Assembly (NCBI RefSeq): GCF_014648995.1
Contig: NZ_BMSE01000002.1
Location: 62,001-126,000, forward strand
DNA from: Streptomyces massasporeus
Lineage (GTDB): Bacteria > Actinomycetota > Actinomycetes > Streptomycetales > Streptomycetaceae
Direction: 5' to 3'
DNA: 64,000 nt
Below the pieces are notes generated by a model, which saw only the letters and a list, made by a program, of their open reading frames with translations, ran no database searches and had not been told where the DNA came from. A program made the translations under genes and the position numbers. Of this stretch, positions 35,307 through 43,648 are shown in pieces; the first letter of the stretch is position 1; each line of letters starts with the position of its first letter.

Positions 35307-35327
35307 GCCCGACCCGCGGGGCGTGAG

Positions 35328-35364
35328 GCCTCCAGGGTGCGTTTTGCGCGCCCTGGAGGCTTTT
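35328..35364 (+). terminator. Intrinsic terminator after the DUF3039 gene
   Basis: A 14-bp stem (35328-35341 with 35347-35360) has a 5-nt loop and is followed by TTTT. Confidence 0.88.
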
Positions 35365-35406
35365 GTGCTGTCCGGGCGTTGCGCAGGGTGCGTCTGCCGG
35401 TCACAG

Positions 35407-35422
35407 AGTGGTTGAGACCTCT
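35407..35422. promoter_or_regulatory. Candidate DasR-responsive element (dre)
   Basis: AGTGGTTGAGACCTCT matches 13 of 16 positions of the dre consensus AGTGGTCTAGACCACT, keeping the outer TGGT and GACC. It abuts the -35 box of the following ABC-transporter promoter. DasR is the GntR-type GlcNAc-6-P sensor of Streptomyces. The downstream hexosaminidase supports the assignment. Confidence 0.65.
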
Positions 35423-35451
35423 TGTGGGCGTGTTCATGCAGTCCCTAGCCT
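35422..35451 (+). promoter_or_regulatory. Promoter of the sugar ABC transporter operon
   Basis: TTGTGG (35422-35427) and TAGCCT (35446-35451) are separated by 18 bp. The start would be near 35458, giving a leader of about 59 nt that contains the palindrome TGTTGCAACA. Confidence 0.5.
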
Positions 35452-35486
35452 CCGAGTGTTGTGCACAGCGAAACCTTCATTGCGCA

Positions 35487-35496
35487 TGTTGCAACA
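35487..35496. promoter_or_regulatory. Short perfect palindrome in the operon leader
   Basis: TGTTGCAACA is a 10-bp palindrome 20 bp before the start codon. It may be an operator for a second regulator or a chance structure. Confidence 0.3.
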
Positions 35497-35516
35497 CTCC
35501 CTCGGAGGAGCACTCC

Positions 35517-36815
35517 ATGAAGCTGTCCGTCCGTTTTGCCGGGCTCACCGCGCTCGCCGCTCTCCTGGCCACCGCCTGCGCGCCCCAGACCTCCTCGAAC
35601 TCCTCCTCCGACAAGGACGAGAAGACCGGCACGCTGCGCGTGTGGCTCTTCCAGGAGGTCGGCAACGCCCCCAAGCAGAAGGTCGTCGACTCCGTCGTCG
35701 CCGGCTTCGAGAAGGCCCACAAGGGCACCAAGGTCGACGTCGAGTACATCCCGATCGACACCCGCGCCCAGCGCGTCAAGGCCGCCTTCAACGACCCCGC
35801 CTCCGCGCCCGACGTGATGGAGTACGGCAACACCGACACGGCCGGCTATGTGAAGGACGGCGGACTCCTCGACGTCACGAAGGAGTTCGGCGACTGGGGC
35901 GAGGCGAAGGACACCGACCCGACGGCGAAGCAGTCGGTGACCGTGGACGGCAAGCTCTACGGCGCCCCCTTCTACGTCGGCGTCCGCGCCCTGTACTACC
36001 GCACGGACGTGTTCAAGGAGCTCGGCCTGTCCGTCCCGAGGACGATGGACGAACTCGCCTCCACCGCCCGCGCGATACGCGCCGCCAGGCCCGAGCTGTA
36101 CGGGCTGGTGGTCGGCGGCGCCTACACCTACGGCGCGATGCCGTTCGTGTGGGCCAACGGCGGTGAACTCGCGAACGGCAAGAGCGGCTCGTACGCGTCC
36201 GGCATCGACAGCGCTGAGGCCCGCAAGGGCATCAAGGCGTACACGTCCCTCTTCGGCGACGACAACTGCCCGGCCGCCAAGTGCGCGGGCATGGGCGGCA
36301 ACGACACGATCTCCGCGTTCGCGGCGGGCAAGGCGGGCATGGCGATCGGCGGCGACTTCAGCCACACCGCCGTCGAGGCCGGCAAGGTCAAGGGCAAGTA
36401 CGCCGTCGTCCCGCTGCCGGGTGTGAAGTCCGGCTCGATCGCCCCGGCCTTCGCGGGCGGCAACAACATCGGTGTCCTGAAGAGCACGTCCCACCGCACG
36501 CTCGCCGTGCAGCTGATGGAGCAGCTCGCCTCGAAGAAGACGCAGAGCGAACTCTTCGACGCGATGGGCTTCCTGCCGACCTTCACCGACGTCCGCCAGC
36601 AGGTCGCGCGGCAGGAGCCGTTCGTGAAGCCCTTCGTGCGGACCCTGTCCGCCGGCACCAAGTTCGTCCCCGCGTCGCCCGCCTGGGCCCAGATCGACTC
36701 CTCCCTCGTCCTGCCGACGATGTTCCAGGAGGTCATCAGCGGCAAGAAGGACGTCACGAAGGCCTCCGACGACGCCGCGAAGAAGATGAACGACGCGTTC
36801 GGCTCCGCCGGGTGA
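35517..36815 (+). CDS. Sugar ABC transporter substrate-binding lipoprotein
   Basis: This 432-residue cluster-B (MalE-like) binding protein has a signal peptide ending in the lipobox LATAC, with Cys20 predicted to be lipidated. The mature domain shows typical elements: VWLFQEVGNAPKQKVVDSVV, FNDPASAPDVMEYGNTDTAG, and the hinge segments YGAPFYVGVRALYYRTDVF and FAAGKAGMAIGGDF. GGAGGAG lies in front of the ATG. Two permease genes and a hexosaminidase follow in tight linkage, pointing to import of GlcNAc-type oligosaccharides. An ATPase gene is missing, as usual in Streptomyces where MsiK serves many importers. Confidence 0.92.
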   Translation: MKLSVRFAGLTALAALLATACAPQTSSNSSSDKDEKTGTLRVWLFQEVGNAPKQKVVDSVVAGFEKAHKGTKVDVEYIPIDTRAQRVKAAFNDPASAPDVMEYGNTDTAGYVKDGGLLDVTKEFGDWGEAKDTDPTAKQSVTVDGKLYGAPFYVGVRALYYRTDVFKELGLSVPRTMDELASTARAIRAARPELYGLVVGGAYTYGAMPFVWANGGELANGKSGSYASGIDSAEARKGIKAYTSLFGDDNCPAAKCAGMGGNDTISAFAAGKAGMAIGGDFSHTAVEAGKVKGKYAVVPLPGVKSGSIAPAFAGGNNIGVLKSTSHRTLAVQLMEQLASKKTQSELFDAMGFLPTFTDVRQQVARQEPFVKPFVRTLSAGTKFVPASPAWAQIDSSLVLPTMFQEVISGKKDVTKASDDAAKKMNDAFGSAG

Positions 36816-36820
36816 AGCCG

Positions 36821-37819
36821 ATGAACGACCGCGGCTGCGTGAAAACCCCCGTGGCCGCCGCGGCGTCGACCGTGCCGGCCCCCCGGCCCCCGCGTGAGGC
36901 CGCCGGCGCACGGGGCCGCCGCACCGCACGCGGGGCCGCCCGCCGCACCGGCGGCTGGACGCCCTGGCTGTATCTCGCGCCCGCGCTCGTCGTGCTGGGC
37001 GGGCTGCTCGTCTACCCGATCTACCAGCTCGGGCTGATCTCCTTCTTCCAGTACACGCAGGCTCAGGTCAGCGGCGGGGAACCGGCCACCTTCGAGGGGT
37101 TCGGGAACTACGCCGCACTGTTCGGGGACCCGCAGTTCTGGCAGGTGCTGCTCGCCACCGTGCTGTTCGCGGCGGCCTGTGTCGTCTCCACGCTCGCGGT
37201 CGGCTGCGCCCTGGCCGTCCTCCTCACCCGCGTCCGGGCCGTACCGCGGCTCGCGCTGATGCTGGCCGCCCTGGGCGCGTGGGCGACCCCGGCCGTGACC
37301 GGCTCCACGGTGTGGCTGTTCCTCTTCGACCCCGACTTCGGCCCGGTCAACCGCATGCTGGGCCTCGGCGACCACTCGTGGACCTACGGCCGTCTCAGCG
37401 CCTTCTTCCTCGTGCTGCTCGAAGTCGTGTGGTGCTCCTTCCCGTTCGTCATGGTGACCGTGTACGCGGGGATCCGCGCCGTACCCGGCGAAGTGCTGGA
37501 GGCCGCCTCCCTCGACGGCGCCTCGCAGTGGCGCATCTGGCGTTCCGTACTCGCCCCGATGCTCCGGCCGATCCTGGTCGTCGTCACCATCCAGTCGGTC
37601 ATCTGGGACTTCAAGGTCTTCACGCAGATCTACGTCATGACGGGCGGCGGCGGCATCGCCGGCCAGAACCTCGTGCTGAACGTCTACGCCTACCAGCAGG
37701 CCTTCGCGTCCTCGCAGTACGGCCTGGGCTCCGCGATCGGCATCGTGACGCTGCTGATCCTGCTCGCCGTCACGCTGGTCTACCTGCGGCTGCTGCGCCG
37801 TCAGGGGGAGGAACTGTGA
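36821..37819 (+). CDS. Sugar ABC transporter permease (MalF type)
   Basis: This 332-residue protein has a basic Ala/Arg-rich N-terminus and then six membrane helices beginning WTPWLYLAPALVVLGGLLVY. The EAA loop that docks the ATPase is EVLEAASLDGASQWRIWRSV. The ATG at 36821 follows the binding-protein stop by five bases; a GTG at 36812 overlapping that stop is an alternative start. The stop overlaps the next permease (GTGA). Confidence 0.92.
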   Translation: MNDRGCVKTPVAAAASTVPAPRPPREAAGARGRRTARGAARRTGGWTPWLYLAPALVVLGGLLVYPIYQLGLISFFQYTQAQVSGGEPATFEGFGNYAALFGDPQFWQVLLATVLFAAACVVSTLAVGCALAVLLTRVRAVPRLALMLAALGAWATPAVTGSTVWLFLFDPDFGPVNRMLGLGDHSWTYGRLSAFFLVLLEVVWCSFPFVMVTVYAGIRAVPGEVLEAASLDGASQWRIWRSVLAPMLRPILVVVTIQSVIWDFKVFTQIYVMTGGGGIAGQNLVLNVYAYQQAFASSQYGLGSAIGIVTLLILLAVTLVYLRLLRRQGEEL

Positions 37820-38661
37820 ACCTTCCACGCGCCCGAGTGCGCCGCCCGGGCAGGCTGGCCGCCGAGGCCTCCGCCCTGCTGATCGCGGTCGTCGTGGCCT
37901 TCCCCCTGTACTGGATGGTGCTCAGCGCCTTCAAACCGGCCGGGGAGATCGAGTCCGGCGAACCCAGGCCGTGGACCCTCGCGCCCTCCCTGGATTCCTT
38001 CCGGCGCGTCTTCGGGCAGCAGGAATTCGGCCGCTACTTCCTCAACAGCCTCGTCGTCGCGGGCTGCGTCGTGATCGCCTCCGGGCTGATCGCGTTTCTC
38101 GCCGCGACCGCCGTCACACGATTCCGGTTCCGCCTGCGGACCACCCTTCTGATCATGTTTCTGGTGGCCCAGATGGTGCCCGTGGAAGCCCTCACGATCC
38201 CCTTGTTCTTCCTCATGCGGGACGCCGGCCGGCTGAACACGCTGGGCTCGCTGATCCTGCCCCACATCGCCTTCTCGCTGCCCTTCGCGATCTGGATGCT
38301 GCGGGGGTTCGTGAAAGCCGTTCCGGAGGCGCTGGAGGAGGCCGCGTACATCGACGGGGCGAGCCGCGCGCGATTCCTCTGGCAGATCCTTTTCCCCCTC
38401 GTCCTGCCGGGTCTCGTGGCCACCAGCGTGTTTTCGTTCATCTCCGCCTGGAACGACTTCCTGTTCGCCAAGTCGTTCATCATCAGCGACACCGCGCAGT
38501 CGACGCTGCCGATGGCCCTCCTCGTCTTCTACAAGCCCGACGACCCGGACTGGGGCGGAGTCATGGCCGCCTCCACGGTCATGACGATCCCGGTCCTGGT
38601 CTTCTTCGTACTCGTACAGCGGCGCCTGGTCTCCGGACTGGGCGGAGCGGTGAAGGACTGA
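37816..38661 (+). CDS. Sugar ABC transporter permease (MalG type)
   Basis: This 281-residue partner permease has six helices. Its EAA motif is EALEEAAYIDGASRARFLWQ, and its C-terminal end matches the MalG subgroup. The GTG overlaps the upstream stop by 4 bp and has GGGGGAGGA in front. The hexosaminidase gene starts two bases after its stop, so the four genes are one operon. Confidence 0.92.
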   Translation: MNLPRARVRRPGRLAAEASALLIAVVVAFPLYWMVLSAFKPAGEIESGEPRPWTLAPSLDSFRRVFGQQEFGRYFLNSLVVAGCVVIASGLIAFLAATAVTRFRFRLRTTLLIMFLVAQMVPVEALTIPLFFLMRDAGRLNTLGSLILPHIAFSLPFAIWMLRGFVKAVPEALEEAAYIDGASRARFLWQILFPLVLPGLVATSVFSFISAWNDFLFAKSFIISDTAQSTLPMALLVFYKPDDPDWGGVMAASTVMTIPVLVFFVLVQRRLVSGLGGAVKD

Positions 38662-38662
38662 C

Positions 38663-40285
38663 GTGACCGAACTGATCCCGGCGCCCCGCGGCGCCACCGC
38701 CGGATCCGGCGAGGTGCGGCTGACGCACCACTCCCGGCTCTGCGCCGACACCGCGACGCAAGGCGTCGCCCACTGGCTGGGCGCCGCCCTGCGGCAGGCC
38801 ACCGGGCTGCCGCTGCGTGAGGGGCGGGAGCTCGACGACGCCGAGGGCGGCATCGGGCTGCGACTCGACCCCGGCCTCGGCCCCGAGGAGTACCGCCTCG
38901 TCAGCGACGGCTCCGGCGTCCTCGTCGAGGGCGGCAGCGCGGCCGGTGTCTTCTGGGGCGCCCAGACCCTGCGGCAGCTCCTCGGCCCCGACGCGTACCG
39001 CAGGGCCCCGCTCGATCGCGACCGCGCCTGGAGCGTGCCGCATCTGACGATCGAGGACGCTCCCCGATTCCGCTGGCGCGGCCTGATGCTCGACGTCGCG
39101 CGGCACTTCATGCCCAAGGAAGGCGTGCTGCGCTACCTCGATCTGATGGCGGCGCACAAACTCAACGTCTTCCACTTCCATCTGACGGACGACCAGGGCT
39201 GGCGCATCGAGATCGAGCGGCATCCCCGGCTGACCGAGATCGGCTCCTGGCGCACCCGTACGAAAACCGGCCACCGCGCCTCGCCGTTGTGGGAGGACAA
39301 GCCGCACGGCGGCTACTACACCCGGGACGACATCCGCGAGATCGTCGCCTACGCCGCCGAGCGGCATATCACCGTCGTCCCCGAAATCGACGTGCCGGGC
39401 CACTCGCAGGCCGCCATCGCCGCGTACCCGGAACTCGGCAACACCGACGTCATCGACACCACATCCCTCTCCGTCTGGGACACCTGGGGAATCAACCCGA
39501 ACGTACTCGCCCCCACTGACAACACCCTGCGCTTCTACGAGGGCGTCTTCGAGGAAGTGCTCGAGCTGTTCCCCTCGGAGTTCGTCCACGTCGGCGGCGA
39601 CGAATGCCCCAAGGACCAGTGGCGGCGGTCGGAGACGGCCCAGGCGCGGATCAGGGAACTCGGGCTCGCGGACGAGGACGAGCTCCAGTCCTGGTTCATC
39701 AAGCACTTCGACGCGTGGCTGTCCGCGCGCGGGCGCCGGCTGATCGGCTGGGACGAGATCCTGGAGGGCGGGCTCGCCGAGGGCGCCGCCGTCTCCTCCT
39801 GGCGCGGCTACGCGGGAGGCGTCGCCGCCGCCCGGGCCGGCCACGACGTCGTCATGTGCCCCGAGCAGCAGGTGTACCTGGACCACCGTCAGGACCCGGG
39901 CCCCGAGGAGCCGGTACCGATCGGGTGGGTGCGCACCCTGGAGGACGTCTACCGGTTCGAGCCCGTTCCACCGGAGTTGACACCCGAGGAGGCCCGGCAC
40001 GTGCTGGGCGCCCAGGCCAACCTGTGGACCGAGGTGATGGAGGACCACGCGCGCGTGGACTATCAGGCCTTCCCCCGCCTCGCGGCCTTCGCGGAGGTCG
40101 CCTGGAGCACCCTGCCCGCCCCGGCGGAACGGGACTTCGCCGGTTTCCGGAGCCGTATGGCCGCGCACTACGGGCGGCTCGACGCCCTGGGCGTCGCCTA
40201 CCGGCCTCCCACCGGCCCCCTGCCCTGGCAGCGGCGACCCGGGGTGCTGGGCCGCCCGGTCGACGGCCCGCCGCCCCACCGGTAG
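38663..40285 (+). CDS. Cytosolic beta-N-acetylhexosaminidase, glycoside hydrolase family 20
   Basis: The 540-residue enzyme releases terminal GlcNAc from beta-linked oligosaccharides by substrate-assisted catalysis. A GH20b N-domain (residues 1-130) precedes the catalytic barrel beginning FRWRGLMLDVARHFMPKEGV, with NVFHFHLTDDQGWRIEI and the catalytic Asp-Glu pair in FVHVGGDECPKDQWR (about residues 312-326). There is no signal peptide, so it acts on imported chitobiose-like sugars, consistent with the upstream importer. The start is a GTG two bases after the permease stop. It may also be controlled through the dre upstream of the operon. Confidence 0.94.
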   Translation: MTELIPAPRGATAGSGEVRLTHHSRLCADTATQGVAHWLGAALRQATGLPLREGRELDDAEGGIGLRLDPGLGPEEYRLVSDGSGVLVEGGSAAGVFWGAQTLRQLLGPDAYRRAPLDRDRAWSVPHLTIEDAPRFRWRGLMLDVARHFMPKEGVLRYLDLMAAHKLNVFHFHLTDDQGWRIEIERHPRLTEIGSWRTRTKTGHRASPLWEDKPHGGYYTRDDIREIVAYAAERHITVVPEIDVPGHSQAAIAAYPELGNTDVIDTTSLSVWDTWGINPNVLAPTDNTLRFYEGVFEEVLELFPSEFVHVGGDECPKDQWRRSETAQARIRELGLADEDELQSWFIKHFDAWLSARGRRLIGWDEILEGGLAEGAAVSSWRGYAGGVAAARAGHDVVMCPEQQVYLDHRQDPGPEEPVPIGWVRTLEDVYRFEPVPPELTPEEARHVLGAQANLWTEVMEDHARVDYQAFPRLAAFAEVAWSTLPAPAERDFAGFRSRMAAHYGRLDALGVAYRPPTGPLPWQRRPGVLGRPVDGPPPHR

Positions 40286-40363
40286 CGGTACCCGTCACGA
40301 CCGAACAGCTCGAACAGGCCACGGAAAAAGCGCACAAGGGTCACCGAAAGTGCCAATCGGCAT

Positions 40364-40381
40364 GCACTGGTGAACCAGTGC
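40364..40381. promoter_or_regulatory. Perfect inverted repeat between the hexosaminidase and the molybdenum-hydroxylase operon
   Basis: GCACTGGT-GA-ACCAGTGC is a perfect 8-bp inverted repeat with a 2-bp spacer. It may be an operator for the following operon or a short terminator. The half-site ACTGGT equals that of dre, but the spacing is 2 rather than 4 bp. Confidence 0.5.
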
Positions 40382-40544
40382 GAAAACGGACCATCTCGCC
40401 GGTGAGGTGGGCGAATGCCTCCTAGCGGACCCGTGTCTTCGGCTCTCGCCAAGATGTGCCAGAGTTGCCACGTCCGCCCTGTCAGCACGTACCGTACGGC
40501 AGCACAGGTGGGACCAGGTGGGGCAGCGGGAAGGGGCAGCCGGT

Positions 40545-41438
40545 TTGACCACGCACGCACCGCAGGCGGCGCAGGCCGTCACGCTGCCCACGACGCTGGA
40601 CGAGGCCGTCGCGGCGCTCACCGCCGTGCCCGCCGCCGTGCCCGTCGCGGGCGGCACCGACCTGATGGCCGCCGTCAACTCCGGGCAGCTCAGGCCCGCC
40701 GCCCTGGTGGGGCTCGGCCGGATCAGCGAGATCCGAGGCTGGCAGTACCTGGACGGTCACGCGCTGCTCGGCGCGGGCCTCACGCACGCGCGCATGGGCC
40801 GCCCCGACTTCGCGGCCCTGATCCCGGCGCTCGCCGCCGCCGCACGCGCGGCCGGCCCGCCGCACATCCGCAACGCGGGCACCCTGGGCGGCAACATCGC
40901 CTCGGCCGCCCCCACCGGGGACGCGCTGCCGGTGCTGGCCGCCCTGGAGGCGACACTGATCGTCGCGGGCCCGGGCGGAGCCCGCCGGGAGATCCCCGTG
41001 TCGCACCTGCTGGCCGGGATGGACATGCTCCGCGCCGGCGAGCTCATCGGCTTCGTGCGCGTGCCGCTGCTGCACGCCCCGCAGGTCTTCCTCAAGGCGA
41101 CCGGCCGGACCGGCCCGGGGCGCGCCGTGGCGTCCGTGGCCCTGGTCCTGGACCCGGCGCGCCGGGGCGTGCGCTGCGCGGTGGGCGCCATAGCGCCGAT
41201 GCCGCTGCGGCCCCTGGACGCCGAGCAGTGGGTCGCCGGCCTCATCGACTGGGACAACAACCGCGCGCTCGTCCCCGAGGCGCTGAGCGCCTTCGGCGAG
41301 TACGTCGCCGCGGCCTGCATCCCCGACGCGGCGCTGGCCGAGGACGGCTCGGTCGCACCGCTTCCGCCCGCCGTACTGCACCTGCGGCGCACCGTCGCCG
41401 CGCTGGCCCGACGAGCACTGGGGAGGGCGCTGTCGTGA
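40545..41438 (+). CDS. Xanthine-dehydrogenase family FAD-binding subunit
   Basis: This 297-residue medium subunit of a molybdenum hydroxylase-type complex has the FAD-binding VPVAGGTDLMAAVNSG and the TxGGN motif in HIRNAGTLGGNIASAAPTGD; a C-terminal CO-dehydrogenase flavoprotein domain follows. A TTG start with GGGAAGGGG upstream was chosen because homology begins there; there is an earlier ATG without a ribosome binding site. The Fe-S subunit GTG overlaps the stop. It is the first of three coupled genes. Confidence 0.85.
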   Translation: MTTHAPQAAQAVTLPTTLDEAVAALTAVPAAVPVAGGTDLMAAVNSGQLRPAALVGLGRISEIRGWQYLDGHALLGAGLTHARMGRPDFAALIPALAAAARAAGPPHIRNAGTLGGNIASAAPTGDALPVLAALEATLIVAGPGGARREIPVSHLLAGMDMLRAGELIGFVRVPLLHAPQVFLKATGRTGPGRAVASVALVLDPARRGVRCAVGAIAPMPLRPLDAEQWVAGLIDWDNNRALVPEALSAFGEYVAAACIPDAALAEDGSVAPLPPAVLHLRRTVAALARRALGRALS

Positions 41439-43648
41439 GCGACGACCAGCACGGAGAGGGCACGCCCCGGGGCGGCAGCCGCTGGGACCCGCTGCCCCAG
41501 GGCGAGTACGACGACGGCGCCACCGCCTTCGTCGAACTCCCCGAGGGAGGCGTCGACGCCCTGCTGGCCGCCGACAGCCCCCTGGCCGCGCCGGGACACG
41601 GCTACGTACCGCCGCAGATAACGGTCAACCCCGCGACGACCGCCGGAACCGACCCGGCCGCCACGGGCGCGTGGCCGGCGCCGGGCGCGCCGGTCGACGG
41701 GGCGCAGTGGCACGACCCGAACGCCGGGCACCGGCAGCACGGCCACGACCACGGCGCGCACCACCAGCAGGGCCACGACGTGCCCGAGCAGTCCTACGGC
41801 GGCACCGACGCGCCCTACGACCACGGCACGCCCTACGGCCCCGAGGCGACGGCACCGCCGCACGGCGGCGACGACCGGTTCACGTACAACCCCGGGGCGA
41901 CCGGGCAGTGGACCTTCGAGGAGACCGCGGCCGCCGAAGGCGCGCCCGGCCATGACGTGACCGGGCAGTGGTCCATCCCCGTCGCCGGGGGCGACCTTCC
42001 GGACGAGTCGGGCGAGTTCACCACGTCCTCACTGGTCGAGCAGTGGGGCGGCACCCCGCCGGCCACGCTGCCCGGCGGCGCGCCCGCCCCCTGGGCGACG
42101 CAGGCCACGGGCCGGCCGTGGGGGCAGGACCCGCAGGACACGGCGGGGCAGGAGGAGGCCCGGCGGGGCTTCCCCCACGAGCACGGTCACGAGCAGGGCG
42201 ACGCCGCCTCCGGCACCGGTTACGCCCCGGAGTCCGGGTACGCGCCGGAGCAGCAGGCCGCCGGGCCGCTGCCGCAGGAGGCGGGCCCGGAGGCCGGGCC
42301 CGGGCACCACCCGCAGGACGTGCACTCGCCGGGCGTCCACGAGGACACCGGTCACGGTCACGCGCATCAGCCCGGGGAGTTCGGCCACGGGCCGGAGTCC
42401 CTCGGGAACGCCGGCCACGGGCCGCAGACGCCGGGCGACGGCCACGCGCCGCAGCCGTCGAGCGCCGCGTACGCGCCGGGGGCCGGGGAGGCCGGTCACG
42501 CGGTGGACCCGTCCCGTTTCGCCGACCACGGGGCCGAGCCGTCCGACTTCGCCGAGCACGGGCCGGAGCACCCGGACTTCGCCGAGCACGGGCCCGAGGG
42601 GGCCGGCCCCGCCGGTCACGCGCCCGGACAGCCGTACGGCGAGGCCCATGACGGGTTCCCCGGGGAGCCCGTGCCCGAGGCGCACCCGGAATCCGCCGCG
42701 CATCCGCGGGACGCCCAGGACGCCTCACAGGCCGCTCCCGGCCTCGGAGAGGCCGGTGTGCCCTCCGAGTCCCCCGAGGACACTCCAGGGCCCCCAGAGG
42801 CCGCCGACGGCCCCTCCGAGCCCGCTGCCGGGTCCCTCCCGGACGTCGCGGACGCGGACACCGGCACCGGCCCGGAGACCGTCGACGGTGAGCCCCCGGC
42901 CGAGGACCCGGCCCCGGACCAGGACCCGGCCACCGCGGCGACCACCCCGTCCGCGGCCGCCCCCCACGACGTCCCCCCCGCGGCCCCCCAGGAGGAACAC
43001 CCCCTCGCCTCCTACGTCCTGCGCGTCAACGGCACCGACCGTCCCGTCGGCGACGCGTGGATCGGCGAGTCCCTGCTGTACGTGCTGCGCGAGCGGCTCG
43101 GACTCGCGGGCGCCAAGGACGGCTGCTCGCAGGGCGAGTGCGGCGCGTGCAACGTCCAGGTCGACGGGCGGCTCGTGGCGTCCTGCCTCGTCCCGGCCGT
43201 GACCGCCGCCGGCAGTGAGGTCCGTACCGTCGAGGGCCTGGCCGAGGACGGACAGCCGTCGGACGTGCAGCGGGCGCTCGCGCGCTGCGGCGCCGTCCAG
43301 TGCGGCTTCTGCGTCCCCGGCATGGCGATGACCGTGCACGACCTGCTGGAGGGCAACCCGGCGCCCACCGAGCTGGAGACCCGCCAGGCACTGTGCGGCA
43401 ACCTGTGCCGCTGCTCCGGCTACCGGGGCGTGGTGGACGCCGTCAAGGACGTCGTCGCCGAACGCGAGGCCCACTCCGCGCCCGCCGACGGCGACTCCGA
43501 CGAACCCCGCATCCCGCACCAGGCGGGCCCGGGCGCCGGTGGCGTGAACGCATCGGCCTTCGGAGCGCCCCCGGAACCGCGCACCCCGGAACCGCACTCC
43601 CCAGAAGCGCACGACCAGCCCTACGGCCAGGACGGAGGCCCCGCGTGA
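41435..43648 (+). CDS. [2Fe-2S] subunit of a xanthine-dehydrogenase-like complex with a disordered N-terminal extension of about 520 residues
   Basis: The last 210 residues are a standard two-cluster small subunit: a plant-ferredoxin domain with CSQGECGACNVQ and a further Cys in RLVASCLVP, then the second cluster with CGFCVPGMAM and NLCRCSGYRG. Usual family length is about 160-200 residues, yet this protein has 737. The first 520 or so are Gly/His/Pro/Glu/Asp-rich, with repeats such as TGQW, GHGPE and DFAEHGPE, and no predicted fold. There is no stop, start-like signal or base-composition break that would suggest two genes; the GTG overlaps the upstream stop. The extension is probably disordered, and its His content could bind metal. 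Its role is unknown. Confidence 0.82.
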   Translation: MSDDQHGEGTPRGGSRWDPLPQGEYDDGATAFVELPEGGVDALLAADSPLAAPGHGYVPPQITVNPATTAGTDPAATGAWPAPGAPVDGAQWHDPNAGHRQHGHDHGAHHQQGHDVPEQSYGGTDAPYDHGTPYGPEATAPPHGGDDRFTYNPGATGQWTFEETAAAEGAPGHDVTGQWSIPVAGGDLPDESGEFTTSSLVEQWGGTPPATLPGGAPAPWATQATGRPWGQDPQDTAGQEEARRGFPHEHGHEQGDAASGTGYAPESGYAPEQQAAGPLPQEAGPEAGPGHHPQDVHSPGVHEDTGHGHAHQPGEFGHGPESLGNAGHGPQTPGDGHAPQPSSAAYAPGAGEAGHAVDPSRFADHGAEPSDFAEHGPEHPDFAEHGPEGAGPAGHAPGQPYGEAHDGFPGEPVPEAHPESAAHPRDAQDASQAAPGLGEAGVPSESPEDTPGPPEAADGPSEPAAGSLPDVADADTGTGPETVDGEPPAEDPAPDQDPATAATTPSAAAPHDVPPAAPQEEHPLASYVLRVNGTDRPVGDAWIGESLLYVLRERLGLAGAKDGCSQGECGACNVQVDGRLVASCLVPAVTAAGSEVRTVEGLAEDGQPSDVQRALARCGAVQCGFCVPGMAMTVHDLLEGNPAPTELETRQALCGNLCRCSGYRGVVDAVKDVVAEREAHSAPADGDSDEPRIPHQAGPGAGGVNASAFGAPPEPRTPEPHSPEAHDQPYGQDGGPA

